NCBI GenBank assembly: GCA_022606425.2
Contig: JAHDVF020000872.1
Location: 310,001 to 374,000, forward strand
Length of the DNA: 64,000 bases
Direction of reading: 5' to 3'
DNA from: Lepidostoma basale
Taxonomy: Eukaryota; Arthropoda; Insecta; Trichoptera; Lepidostomatidae
Positions within the stretch are counted from its first letter, which is position 1, and each line of letters opens with the position of its first letter. Shown here one piece after another: positions 10,261 to 20,395 of the stretch. A program made the translations under genes and the position numbers. The notes under the pieces are model-generated. The model worked only from the letters and a program-made list of their open reading frames with translations, did not search any database and was not told the origin of the DNA.

Positions 10261-11170
10261 TCCAGTGTCTTAAAAATTTATTTCAAGATATTGGTAAACA
10301 GTTTCGGAGACAGTGTCTATTTTGTATATATTAAATCTAAAATTATTCTAAAAGTAATCTGAAAGTATTCACCTCTATTTATTCAGCATGTGCAAATGCT
10401 TTGAGAAAATTGTATAATACAAATTGTGTTCCCTTTAAATATCTGAAATGAAGAAACTTTGAATATATTTTCTGATTATGAGCACTCTTGGCAACAGGTT
10501 TCCCGTCAAACAACATATATTATCTGGCTTTGTTAGCTAGACGCTAACGCATTATCAGCAGAAAATGACATTATACAACATTTTACTACATGGGCAAAAT
10601 GATTCGTTTTTCTGTGATGATAAGTGATTTTAACTAATCGCTATAAGTTAAAAATCAGGCATGTATCATATATGATACGTAAGCGCTATTGGGTTGAGCA
10701 TCAATGTAAAAAGGGTGTTCGTAACACGTATAGGTAGATACATGGTTGTAACGTTATAACGTTGTATACATGTATGACGTTACATTCATTATACTCTGGA
10801 CATAATCTGAAGTTAAAATGATTATATATAAAAACTAGATACTCTCTAAAGTCAATAGTATTTCGCGATTTCCTATAATATCGTGATTTTTCAGTTTCGC
10901 TTAAAGTGTTTTTAATAGAAAAAACAAGCGATCTGATTACTCAATTACTGAAATCTAAGGGATATTTATAATTCTGAAGGCTTAAATATATTTTACCTCG
11001 TTAAATGTTTTCAGTTAATGAGAGGTCAAATTTCAAAGACAGAGTTCATAGCTTTGTATCCATTTTCATAATACTGAAAAAAATATTTTCAATTTCACTT
11101 TTAGCAGTTTAAATGGAAAATTATGAGTTTTATTATTCAATGTTTCATGAACAATTATATAATAACTTAA
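10261..11170. other. No gene seen
   Basis: Long AT-rich stretch with no ORF, repeat match, TIR or TSD that I can find. Candidate for unique host sequence. Confidence 0.5.
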
Positions 11171-11228
11171 TTATGTAATAAAAATATATATAAAACAATA
11201 AAACACTTTGTATCTAACAAGGGTATGG

Positions 11229-11291
11229 TTATTATAATTGATGCCAACTAGTTTCGCTTAAAGCCAAGTTTCATCAGGGCAGTTATTATAC
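11229..11291 (-). ncRNA. Hammerhead-like motif 1
   Basis: Minus strand: CTGATGA (11277-11271), a 15-nt helix II segment, GAAAC (11255-11251), TA, GTT, then GGCA. Stem I near the core pairs TGCC with GGCA (4 bp), then a 3x3 internal loop, then six more pairs (ATAATA-type with TATTAT-type). This is the type I hammerhead arrangement with a very short helix III. Caveat: one or two extra nucleotides sit between CUGAUGA and helix II, and helix II is only about 3 bp. Confidence 0.5.
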
Positions 11292-11461
11292 GACCTTCGT
11301 GGCTGAGTGGTAAGAGCTCCGACTTCCATTCTCAAGGTCCCGGGTTCGATTCCCGGCGATGGCAGTGTGATTGTCACACTGTCATTGGTCTGGTGTAGAA
11401 TTCACGTGACAATAAAATGGCGATAGATTGGCTACCTATCACATGTCATGAGGAAAAAAAA
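11292..11461 (+). mobile_element. SINE family S, copy 2
   Basis: Best-preserved head: A-box-like TGGCTGAGTGG (11300-11310) and B-box GGTTCGATTCC (11343-11353), 33 nt apart as in a tRNA gene, then the family body GGTCTGGTGTAGAATTCACG and ACAATAAAATGGCGATAGAT. The 3' segment after TGTCATGAG is missing; the copy ends in an A-run. Inserted in PLE palindrome 1. Confidence 0.85.
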
Positions 11462-11704
11462 ACTTAGGTCGAAACTACTTGGCATCAATTATAATGTCAT
11501 GGTTAAGTACGAGTATAAAGTGCTTTATTATTTTATATCTACAAGTTAAAAATATCTAACTACAAAGTGAGTGCTTCAGATGACAATTAAAGATGTGAAA
11601 GTCAATATTCTATATTGATATAAATAAAAACGTTTGTTTTCTTATATTTTATTAGTGACAATTTTCATATAAATACTGCATTATTTTGTTCGGAACGCTA
11701 TGAT

Positions 11705-12095
11705 ACTTTAACATTTCTTCTTCTTCTTCTTCTTCTTCTTCAGCCTGTATTGACCGTCCACTCCTGGACGTAGGCCTCCTCTCGTATTTTCCATTCTCTT
11801 CTATTCTGAGCGATCCGCATCCAGGCACTTCCCGCACTTCTCCGGATATCGTCGCGCCAACGCAACTGTGGGCGCCCAACTCCACGCTTTGCCGTCCTTG
11901 GCCACCAGCACAGCAATCGCCTTGTCCACTTTTCTTCTGGATCGCGAGCGACATGTCCCGCCCATCGCCACTTGAGGGTTGCGGCCATCTTGACAACATC
12001 GGAAACCTTTGTCCTGACTCTTATGTCCTCATTTCTGAGTCTGTCCCGTAAACTGATACCCAACAAGGCTCTCTCTTTAACATTATAAACTGTTA
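11705..12095 (-). pseudogene. LINE family F, copy 3
   Basis: Minus strand, (GAA)n tail at the left (TTC repeats 11715-11741). An open frame of about 120 residues covers ALLGISLRDRLRNEDIRVRT, LKWRWAGHVARDPEEKW, GVGRPQLRWRDDIRRSAGSAW and EEAYVQEW. It is 5'-truncated, so it has no RT domain. F copy at 54.9 kb is a decayed sister with the same WWPRTAKRGVGRPQ wording. Confidence 0.8.
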
Positions 12096-12114
12096 TATTA
12101 TTAGGAATCATAAT

Positions 12115-12275
12115 TGTATTTTTGTTTTTCGTGACAGCTGTTTCGTCAACCTAAGTTGACATCATCAGGTGTAACAATAATATATCAACTGTCAATTTTT
12201 TTTGATTTTTCGAACCTTTGTTCTGTTGTTCATAAATTCAGCTGTCGCGAAATATAAAAATACACTTGTGATAAA
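12115..12275. mobile_element. PLE palindrome 2 (degenerate)
   Basis: Left arm on the minus strand GAAACAGCTGTCACG followed by an A-rich AAAAATAC run is mirrored on the plus strand at 12238-12268 (TCAGCTGTCGCGAAATATAAAAATACAC). The plus-side core has decayed. Same head-to-head architecture as palindromes 1 and 3. Confidence 0.45.
12125..12175 (-). ncRNA. Hammerhead-like motif 2
   Basis: Minus strand: CTGATGA (12168-12162), one spacer base, a perfect 6-bp helix II GTCAAC/GTTGAC with loop TTAG, then GAAAC (12144-12140), AGCT and GTC, the classic cleavage triplet. Core and helix II are excellent. Stem I next to the core does not pair well (only a distal TTGTT/AACAA match), so activity is doubtful. 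Confidence 0.45.
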
Positions 12276-12657
12276 TAAAACTAAGTTTTTTAATTTAACA
12301 GTTTTTATTTATTAAATTTATAAAACTTCTACAATACAGACAGTTTCTCCAATATAACAATCCTATCGAATATCCGAAATACATTGTACGTATGAAATAT
12401 ATCAAATTTATCAATGTTGAATATCCGAAATATGTTGAATATCCGAAATACGTTGTACGTATGAAATATATCAAATTTAACAAGAAGGAATGTTAGGCTG
12501 AACAGCAATAATGGGATATTAAATTAGGTTGGAGAAGCGTATTAATGAATGTATGAAGTAAAATCGTTACTTGAAACAATAAGTAAAGTAATTTAAAGAC
12601 AATATGTAATTAATTAATTCATGACATTTGATTAACAGGAATTTTTAAATTTGTATG
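12276..12657. other. AT-rich stretch with a short tandem motif
   Basis: Contains a local direct duplication (GAATATCCGAAATACGTTGTACG-like units at about 12367-12480). No gene. Confidence 0.4.
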
Positions 12658-13400
12658 CTTAGTGCACAATGGTGTTCTTGTACCGACCCTCATGAATGAA
12701 AGCGAAGCATGGAACTGGCAAAAGAAGGATGAAAGTAAATTAAATGCAGTAGAAATGAGATCTCTTAAACGAATTTACGGAAAATCGTGTACGATAGAGT
12801 GTCCAATGAAAATATAAAAAGTGAGTACAGTGTGAATGAAAGTATTATGAAATATATATTGAAAGGATCATTAGGATGGTTTGGCCAAATGGAAATAATG
12901 AATGAAGAAAGAATGATAAAAAAGTCTGCGCTAAAGATGTTAGCTGAACTAGAAATAAAGGAAGACCCAGGAAAATGTGGAACGATCAAATAAATCACAT
13001 GTTATATTGAATGTCAGCCACTATTATTATTATTATTATTATTATTATTTTGTTAAATAGCTCTTAACATCATGACAGCATGAGCCAAATCGATGTAAAG
13101 GGTATTATAGCTATCGTAGTGATTCTCGTGACATGTGATAGGTAGCTAATTTATCGTCATTTTATTGTCACGTGAATTCTACACCAGATTAAAAACAGTG
13201 TGACAATCACACTGCCCTCGCCGGGAATCGTGGCAGTCAATGCACTTACCACTCTGCCACGTAAAGAGTCGGAGAAATCGACGTGCGTGCATAACACGAT
13301 GTAAGAATGTTGAGGAAGCGAGAGAAGTATGTCAGGAAAGAACAGTGTGGCGGTCCATAATTTCTGCCGGAGACGCCGTGATGGTGAGTTAGTTAGTTTA
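12658..13400 (+). pseudogene. LINE family C, copy 2, split by a SINE
   Basis: Starts in the AVHNGVLVPTLM region, reads EAWNWQKKDESK.NAVEMRSL and VYDRVSNENIKSEY, breaks at 13021 where SINE copy 3 is inserted, and resumes at 13261 with GTCGGAGAAATCGACGTGCG through GCCGTGATGG and TTAGTTAGTTTA at about 13400. Frameshifts on both sides. This gives a relative date: the SINE is younger than this C copy. Confidence 0.8.
13022..13260 (-). mobile_element. SINE family S, copy 3, with (AAT)n tail
   Basis: Minus orientation. Head at the right (TGGCAGAGTGG), body GGTGTAGAATTCACGTGACA, 3' tail as a TAT/TTA run at 13022-13050. The B-box is partly deleted. A CCAC sequence at both junctions (13018-13021, 13257-13260) may be a short TSD. 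Its 3' segment (TTTGGCTCATGCTGTCATG) differs from copies 1, 4 and 5, suggesting a subfamily with a different tail. Confidence 0.8.
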
Positions 13401-13614
13401 AATATTTTTTATGTAAATAATAATAAATTTCTTTCTATGATGATTTGCCACTGTTTACAACAATGCTTCGTTTATCACAAATAGATGAAAAAAATAACTC
13501 TTCCTTAAACTTTTTTACAATTCCCTCAGGTTTTCACATCCGAATCAATCCCCTTTTCTTACTCTTTTTCCACTCTATATATTATTTTTCCAAATTTCAT
13601 ATTTATTTGACTTC

Positions 13615-13990
13615 TGATTTGTGATATTTAGAATGCTATGTGTGGTCTGTTTTATTGTACGGGTGTGAAACTTGGACCCTGAAAGTTAACTCAATGAACA
13701 GACTGGAAGCATTTGAAATGTGGCTCTATCGCCGAATGCTCAGAGTTCCTTGGACATACATGGTTACCAATACCGAAGTTCTGAGGCAAGCTAGAGTTGA
13801 CAGGGAATTGTTATCAACTATCAAGATTCGAAAGATCTCGCATCTGGGTCATATACTGCGTGGGGAAAAGTACCACCTTCTCCAGTTGATATTGGAGGGA
13901 AAAATTAAGGGACGCCGAGGTCCCGGAAGGAGACAAATGTCCTGGCTGCGAAACGTGAGACCCGACAGGGAACTTGAAGAAGAAGAAGAT
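13615..13990 (+). pseudogene. LINE family J, RT C-terminus, copy 2
   Basis: Encodes WSVLLYGCETWTLKVNSMNR, RLEAFEMWLYRRMLRVPW, RQARVDRELLSTIKIRKISH, LGHILRGEKYHLLQLILEGK and GPGRRQMSWLRN, with an early GAAGAAGAAGA tail. This is the well-known post-RT block of insect endonuclease-RT LINEs. No RT palm, so inactive. The open frame runs on past the tail into unrelated sequence. Confidence 0.8.
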
Positions 13991-14089
13991 AGAATGGTTA
14001 GAAAGTTTACTTTTGTAAAAGTTGACAGAGTTAGATTACATCATTTTAGAAGTATTTTTTAATTAATTATTTCTTATACAATGGTTTAA

Positions 14090-14900
14090 ACCAAAATTGA
14101 AAAAAATATATATATTTTGTAACCCAAAAAATAATTTAAAATAGAAATAAAATACGAAATTAAAACAAACGTGTTTCATCAGTATATACCTAATTAGTTA
14201 TTATACGAGTATATACAAAATGAATATAAGTTATTTTTTTCAAGAATGTGGTCAGTTTTGAAAGATGTAAAAAAGTTTTTTAACGTTTTATACATTTGTT
14301 GTAACAAATTTTTGAATTAATAAAATAATATTGTAAAGTTTTTATTGGGGTCCCGGTATTAATCTTGTGACAAAGGAAACAAATCAATTATTGGACTTTT
14401 AAGCAATAACATTTTTTTAAATTGCGTTGCTAATATCTATAATTTCAAGATTATTCAAAGTTATATTTCTAATCTTAACATGTCAAAAATCAACGCCATT
14501 ATCTTTATTGAATGAATGATCTTTTTCTATGAGATAATTAGCGAATTCGTTAAAGTTATTTTCGGAGGAACATTTAATGTGCTCTTTAATTCTTTATTTA
14601 AAGTTACACATTGTTTTTCCTATAAAAAAGGATGAGGAATTCAATTCAATTCCTGTATCTTTCTTTATCTTTATTATTTATTGTTAATTCATCTATGTTA
14701 TTATAAATAATTTAGGTATGGAAATCTACGACATTGATTATTATTTTTATTAAAATCGTGGGAGGTAGAAAATACAAGATTACATTAGTATATTAATTTT
14801 TGATTTTTTTTATATGAAATATTATCAATAAGATTATTATTGTAACAATTCACAATTAGATCATTTTTTAAATAATATAATTTTGAGTTCTAAAATAAAA
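14090..14900 (-). pseudogene. Penelope-like element, GIY-YIG endonuclease and 3' end
   Basis: On the minus strand, about 14640-14415, one frame with two stops reads FFIGKTMCNFK, RIKEHIK, NFNEFANYLIEKDHSFN. This fits the [YF]-[IV]-G-K-T, R-x-x-EH and NH/H.F pattern of the Penelope GIY-YIG endonuclease. Further 3' (14270-14170) it carries a GTGGTCAGTTTTGA sequence shared with PLE palindrome 3 and a CTGATGAAAC sequence that looks like a hammerhead motif with helix II deleted. The RT part is not visible. This ties the palindromes to Penelope. Confidence 0.65.
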
Positions 14901-14924
14901 TTTTACAATTAAATATAAGCCCCA

Positions 14925-16105
14925 GAGAAGAGCAACAGGGTTTCAGAAAAAAATAGGTCTACCACAGATGCGATATTTACAATCGTGAAAAGGAAAATTA
15001 AGGAGAGGGAAATTAATTTCTAAACCATTGTCTATGTCTGCTTTGTGGACCTCACAAAAGCCTTTGATAGGGTACAATTAAAATATATAATTGACATTCT
15101 GATTCAAAAGTCTGTTCCTCCAGAAATTATTAATACCATCAGAGATTTAAATATGAGAGGCAACACCAGAATCAGATACGATCATGAACTAAGTAAAACA
15201 ATCCCCGTACTGACAGGTATACAACAAGGAGACAGCCTAAGCCCTTTTCTGTTTAATCTGATAATGGACAAACTTATAGAGGAGACCCAATCGCTACAAC
15301 TGGGATATAGGATGGGAGAGCAAATTGTCAATGTGGTATGGTATGCAGACAATTCTAGGGTGCTATGATTATAATCATAGCTGAAAACAATAATGACCTA
15401 CAAAAAAGTGCCAGACAGACTACATCACGCCTTTAAGAAATACAACATGACGATCTTTATCGAAAAAACAAAATGTGTGACCTTTTCCAAAACACCCAAA
15501 ACATGTAACCTGGTTATAGAAAATCAACCCATAGAACAGGTCAGGACCTTCAAGTATCTAGGCATAGACCTAATGGGGGGAGCTGATCTGCGGGAAGAAA
15601 TACAAGCCCAAGTAAACAAGGCAGCTGCAATCTCTGGGCCTCTTAAATCCACAATATGGAAAAACAAAGTCATGGTCATTAAGAGTAAGATGAGAATCTC
15701 TAAGGCATGCGTAAGACTAATAATAAAATATGGCGTCGAAGCAGACACAGTAAAAACCAAACATGTTTTGAGGACTTCCGAAATGAAGACACTGAGGACG
15801 ATAGCAGGCAAGACACTGAGTGATCGCGTGAGAAACACCAGAATAAGAGAGATATGAGGTTGAGGATATTATAAGATGGAGCAGACAGCGAAAAAGGGAC
15901 TGGTACGGTCACGTTCAAAGAATGGACACCACCAGACTCCCCTATATTAAATTGCATAATCATCCTCATGGGACTCGTCCTCGTGGAAGACCTCTTAAAA
16001 GATGGAAGGACAGCTGGGAATCTATCTCACAGGAGGACAGACAAACACTCTGGAGAACAGACCGCATAGGTCTATAATAAGGAAGAAGAAGAAGAATTAA
16101 AAATC
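14925..16105 (+). pseudogene. LINE family E, copy 2, near-complete RT to 3' tail
   Basis: Reads EEQQGFRKNRSTTDAIFTI, then DLTKAFDRVQLKYI (RT motif A), GIQQGDSLSPFLFNLIMD (motif B) and WYADN where active RTs have YADD, so a catalytic aspartate is lost. Then EKTKCVTF, TFKYLGIDLMG, MRISKACVRLIIKYG, LRTIAGKTLSDRVRNTRIRE, and after a stop the GRPLKRWKDSWES end with a GAAGAAGAAGAAG tail at about 16082-16096. Frame breaks at 15368 and 15857. It is the fullest E copy and the reference for the fragments at 7.5, 22.5, 31.2, 38.7, 42.8, 43.7 and 61.3 kb. Confidence 0.85.
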
Positions 16106-16114
16106 AAAATCATG

Positions 16115-16600
16115 CTGTTTTCTCGAAAAAGCAATTCATTCACATTGTTAACGTATACTTCTTTAACAATTCTTTCTTCATCCATGCGTTCCATATACCC
16201 AAACCAACGGAATAATCCTTTCATAAATTTGTTAATAATTCTTTATTTCGCTCTGCATTCCTTCCTATTTCAGCATTTGAAATTCTGTCATACATCGTTT
16301 TACCATACGTACGTCTAAAGGATCTCATATTTACCACATTAATTCTGCTCTCATCCTTCTTCTGCCAGTGCCATTTATGGGCGATGGAACCAGAACTCCA
16401 CTGTGAACGGCCGTTTTCCGAAAAATTCTTGTTTCCGATAACAGTTTTTAAAGTCTCATTCACTCAATTACCCGCATCAACCTTTCAATCGACTGTAAAC
16501 ATGCTGCCTAAATACACAAATTCAGGGACCTACGGTTTTCCTTGTTTACACTTATGTTACTGACTGTCATTTTCTCACCCCTTTCAAAAACGCCTAAGTG
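16115..16600 (-). pseudogene. LINE family C, copy 3
   Basis: Minus strand encodes GNKNFSENGRSQWSSGSIAH, WHWQKKDESRINVVNMRSFR and YDRISNAEIGRNAE, and continues through a WFGYMERMDEE-like segment. It is homologous to C at 23255-23835. The 3' end with the TTAG tail is missing. Several frameshifts. Confidence 0.75.
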
Positions 16601-16613
16601 GTTTGACAACCAT

Positions 16614-16835
16614 TGTGGTAGAGTGTGGTGAGAACTTTGACTGCCATACCGAAGGTCCCGGGTTCGATTCCCGGCGATGGCATTGTGATCGCCACACTGT
16701 CTTTAATCTGGTGTGGAATTCACCTGACAAAAAAATTGTGATAGATTAACTACATATCACAATTCATGAGAATCAATATAATTGCTTAAAACAAATTGTA
16801 TACAGTAAGTGGGTGCAAACGACCTGTTGTATACA
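16614..16835 (+). mobile_element. SINE family S, copy 4
   Basis: Head TTGTGGTAGAGTGTGGTGAG, B-box GGTTCGATTCC at 16661-16671, body TCTGGTGTGGAATTCACCTG, and the family 3' segment GTATACAGTAAGTGGGTGCA then ACGACCTGTTGTATAC. Nearly full length but diverged. Confidence 0.85.
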
Positions 16836-17114
16836 CTTGTTGTTGTAGACTGTCTTGACCCTAAGTCGAAACTGCCACCAAGGTTGGGTGCGGAGTCACC
16901 CATTTATTTAAAATTTAAAGATGTAATTAAACGTTCTATGGTTTGTCACGTATATCCTACTCAAATACTTCAAACGCTTCTTCTCCTGTTTTACTCTATA
17001 CTACAACTATGTTTTCACTTAACCCAACATTTACTTTCTTCCTATCCCCAATTGTGTCTCGCCTTCCTTACACTATTAATTTTAGGATTTTTGGTTTTAT
17101 ATTTCCTTACAGAT
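16836..17114. other. No gene seen
   Basis: Pyrimidine-rich stretch upstream of an F copy; the ORF here has no recognisable domain. Confidence 0.35.
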
Positions 17115-17490
17115 AGTCTACAGATTCAAGGTTGCCCAGCGCGCCATGGAAAGAGACATGCTTGGAATAACCTTGAGTGAGATTTCGAAACGAATTTATT
17201 CGACAACAAACCAAGGTGACTGAGGTGGCTCTACGGATAGGCGGGCTGAAGTGGCGGTGGGCTGGCCATATCTGTCGAAGAACCGACAGCCGATGGGGAA
17301 GACGGGTTCTGGAGTGGAGACCGCGCACAGGATTCCGTAGAGTTGGACGTCCCGCTGCCCGCTGGACCGACGATCTGAAGAGGATTGCTGGACATGGATG
17401 GATGGGAGCGGCAATGGAGAGGGGGCGGTGGCGGGCTTTGGGAGAGGCCTACATTCAGCAGTGGATGACAGACGGCTGACGATGATAATG
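17115..17490 (+). pseudogene. LINE family F, C-terminus, copy 4
   Basis: Encodes FRNEFIRQQTKVTEVALRIG, LKWRWAGHICRRTDSRWGRR, GFRRVGRPAARWTDDLKRIA and LGEAYIQQWMTDG, then a stop and a GATGATAATGATGATG tail. Closely similar to F at 60640-61200 (same wording with a few changes), which keeps more of the 5' side. A one-base difference near 17178 disrupts the SLRDR motif. The GATGAT tail differs from the (GAA)n tail of other F copies, so this is a subfamily. Confidence 0.8.
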
Positions 17491-17527
17491 ATGATGATTA
17501 CAGATAAGATGATTGTATTATTTGTAC

Positions 17528-18820
17528 AAGGTGCGGAAGCATCTTCCTTTTTTCAAAACTTAATAAAACCCTTTGTGTGAATCCGAATTTTTTTATTTGT
17601 ATTTTATAATATAGGCACAGTAAAGTTTTGATTTACTTAGTTTTTGAAGATCAAATTAGGCGACGTCTCTCATTCTCCATACACCGAGTAAACCGATTTT
17701 CGGCGTTTTTCATGACTCTTGCCATCATATCAGGCGTTATCTTGACAATTTCTGCCCGGATGTTGGTCTTCAAATATTTTAGGGTCCCTGGACGATTAAA
17801 AAAAACACGGGATTTCAAAAAAATCACAAGGGGACAAATCGGGAGAGCGGGCCGGCCACTCCAAATCACCCCTAATTGAGATGAGGCGCCCTGGGAAGTG
17901 TTCCCTCAAAACAGCCATCGATGTTCTTGCAGTGTGTTCCGTTGCACCGTCTTGTTGAAACCAAGTGTCCCCTTAGTCCAACTCATCTAGCCGTGGGAAA
18001 AAAATCCTGTAACATGTTTACATACCGGTCCGAATTCACTGTCACTGTTACTTCATTTTCCTCAAAGAACCAGGGACCAATCATTCCACTTGAGGAAATT
18101 GCACACCACACTGTGACTTGAAGTGAATGCAAAGACCTTTGATGCAATTCTCGAGGATTTTGATTAGCCCAGTAGCGCATGTTTTGTTCGTTGACGGTTC
18201 CACACCAATGAAAATGGGCTTCATCACTAAAGAACACAATAGCGTCCTCAGGAACGACTTCCAGAAGAACCTCACACGCGTTCCTCCGAGAATTGAAGTC
18301 ACGTTCAGAAATTTCCTGCACAATCGCCATCTTGTATAGATGAAAATGGAGATCATCACAAAGAATTCTCCTAAAAAAATGATCGGAAAGTCCAAGGTCA
18401 GACGCATGTTTGCGCGCAGAACGCCGTGGTGATCGCAACATTGAAGCTCTCACTGCCTCAATGTTCTCAGGTGATCTAATGGGATGAGGGACTCCAGTTC
18501 TTTGTCTTGTCGCACTTGCAGTTTGTGTGAACATAGTGACCCACATTACAATTGATTTCCGGTCCGGGACAGGTGTCAACGGGACTAAATTAAAGCGTTT
18601 CCGAAAGGCGCGCTGGGTTGCGATCACAGAACATCCGTTCGAAAAGTAGGCCTCAACGGCAAACGCACGTTCCTCACTGTTCCAACGCATGATGCCAACT
18701 AAACTAAGGCAGGACACAATTTTATAGTTTCGCCTCTCGAACGAGACCACTAGCGCTCCGCTACAATATCAACCGGCTGAATCGCGCATTTAAAAAAAGG
18801 AAGTTATACTGCCGCATCCC
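17528..18820 (-). mobile_element. IS630/Tc1-superfamily transposon T, copy 1
   Basis: Bounded by imperfect terminal inverted repeats: left AGGTGCGGAAGCATCTTCC, right (inverted) GGGATGCGGCAGTATAACTT. The minus-strand ORF 18750-17983 (255 residues; the natural start is probably the ATG of MRWNSEERAF) has an N-terminal HTH-type region resembling DUF4817, then FFSDEAHFH with the first catalytic D (about residue 176). A frameshift and stop near 17990 break it. Beyond, WFQQDGATEHTAR (second D) and RSPDLSPCDFF (third acidic residue) are legible, then LKYLKTNIRAEIVKITPDMM. An almost complete but dead element. Confidence 0.85.
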
Positions 18821-19360
18821 GTAAATACCATGTGTTTGTGTTTGCAAGTGCGGGACATAGAAGGGGGAAAAAATAGAGTAGCTTAAATGTGGCTTGGCGT
18901 CTCTTTGATTTTCGTAAATGAAATAACAATTAACGTCAGTCCCGGATGTAAGGGGGACGGGCCTAAGAAGTTAATGAGCGAAGTTGACGAAAAGGCGCCG
19001 CTGCGCTCTATAACAGGCTCGGGTCAGCGGTGGGTAGTCAAAAATTAAAAAACAAATTACAAATTTATTACAAAAAAAAACATCATCTTAGACTTTCCAA
19101 CATTATTCATTGCTTTGTATACCTACCTCATACATTCTCGACAGCAGGACTTATATTTTTATTCATATGGTTATATATAAATATCTTAAATTAGTACTAT
19201 TCTATCAATGTTGCCTTCCGGGTTCGGATCTGCGCTTACGAATTATTCAATTTGTCAATTCAAAATCGTATGTATGAATCCCAATTGATATTCTTTGAAA
19301 ACGATATAAATTATATCAGATAAATTTGTCGACCTTGCTGAGTATATTTCTGAACTTATA
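18821..19360. other. No gene seen
   Basis: Includes a more GC-rich patch (about 18930-19035) with no coding signal I recognise. Confidence 0.4.
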
Positions 19361-20395
19361 CTGGGTGTCTCAAAATAAAGTTTATGTTTGTTTAACTGCG
19401 CGAACGCAGTTAATCCGAGGAGCGTGGAGGTATGTCAATCGGTAGCCTGGCTATTCATTCAGAATTCAGTCGCTATGGAGTGTATCTCGGGAGCGAACCG
19501 CGTGCGTGCGAGAATTTTATAAAAACAGTGATAAGGCGACTGTAGCGGGTAGAAGATTGTGCAATATTCGAGGTTTTCGCAACTTAAATGATGCGCCAAG
19601 CATACCTATTATTCGAAAATGTGACAATGAAGTTTGAAGAGACCGGTGCAACACCGGAAAATCAGGACGACCAAGTTCATCAAGAATGGTAGAAAACGTG
19701 GAGAGTGTTAATAAGTCTGTCGATTATCAATCAGCCGAGCTGTCATAAAAAAAAATTGAATTTTTGACTAAATGAGTGCGGCGAACGCGTGGGTTTACAT
19801 TTAGACCATTGGTTCCCAAAGTGGCCCTGGAGGGAGCTGAGGGAGTAACTCTAACCCTGGGGAAAACAGGGGAGCCCTGGGAAGCCATGAGGTGCTCGAA
19901 AAGGTGAGAACTCGTATACAGTCAACTGTTTTGTGGATCAACGAGGTTTTTGAATGGCGGAAATCGTTAGCGACCTTTTTTTTAGCTCATCGGCGACTTT
20001 TGGTCAGTACAATTCGGCGGCAACCATTCCTTTTTTAGGTCAGCAGAGACTTCCGGTTAGTAGAATTCTGTAGCGACCAATTTTTTTTAGCTCATTCGGG
20101 AAAATTTGAGTATTCGATTATTGAATTGAGCTAAAAAGACAGCATTTCCCCAAATGAGCTAAAAAAAGTCGCATCAAAATTAAAAAGGTAAATTTCCAGG
20201 GGCGCTTGTGTAATTTTGTGTCTGAAAGGGGGGCCGTGGGTCAAAAACGTTTGGGAACCGGTTATTTAGACGATACTATTTTAAAAACTTATTTTTTAAA
20301 TTGTTAACTTAAAAATTAATTAACATTTTTTCGATAAATTGCTAACTTTTTTTTAATTGATCCACTAAATATATACTTTATTTCGAAACACCCTG
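19361..20395 (+). mobile_element. Tc1-like transposon Q, split by a hAT MITE
   Basis: Terminal inverted repeats: left CTGGGTGTCTCAAAATAAAG, right (inverted) CAGGGTGTTTCGAAATAAAG. Near the left end a degraded frame reads FYKNSDKATVAGRR, GFRNLNDAPSI and SGRPSSSRM, the HTH and linker part of a Tc1/IS630-like transposase with a Gly-Arg-Pro AT-hook-like motif. The catalytic domain is gone. The hAT MITE P2 sits inside with an exact TSD, so Q is older. Confidence 0.7.
19807..20263. mobile_element. hAT-type MITE P, copy 2
   Basis: A 457-bp insertion with an exact 8-bp TSD, ATTTAGAC, at 19799-19806 and 20264-20271. Ends CATTGGTTCCCAAAGTGG and (inverted) AACCGGTTCCCAAACG. Internal repeats of TTTTTTTAGCTCAT and of GACTT..GGT.AGTA.AATTC are shared with P1. 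No transposase. Confidence 0.85.

Larger units (their letters stand above)
11180..11545. mobile_element. PLE palindrome 1, split by a SINE
   Basis: The left arm (11180-11255) and right arm (11471-11545) are inverted repeats: CGAAACTAGTTGGCATCAAT on the minus strand versus CGAAACTACTTGGCATCAAT on the plus strand, both followed by a similar ~50 bp ending in a TTTATTATTTTATAT-like run. SINE copy 2 occupies the centre. Each arm carries the GAAAC part of a hammerhead-like motif pointing outward. The link to Penelope-like elements is inferred from palindrome 3 and the 14 kb remnant. Confidence 0.6.

Noticed and set aside
11292..11365. Functional tRNA gene
   Set aside because: A- and B-boxes are present but no acceptor stem closes; the same head is followed by the same non-tRNA body in five places, so it is a SINE head.
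16809..17180. 123-codon ORF as a membrane protein gene
   Set aside because: Leu/Phe-rich wording comes from pyrimidine-rich DNA and the frame runs from a SINE end into a LINE F copy.
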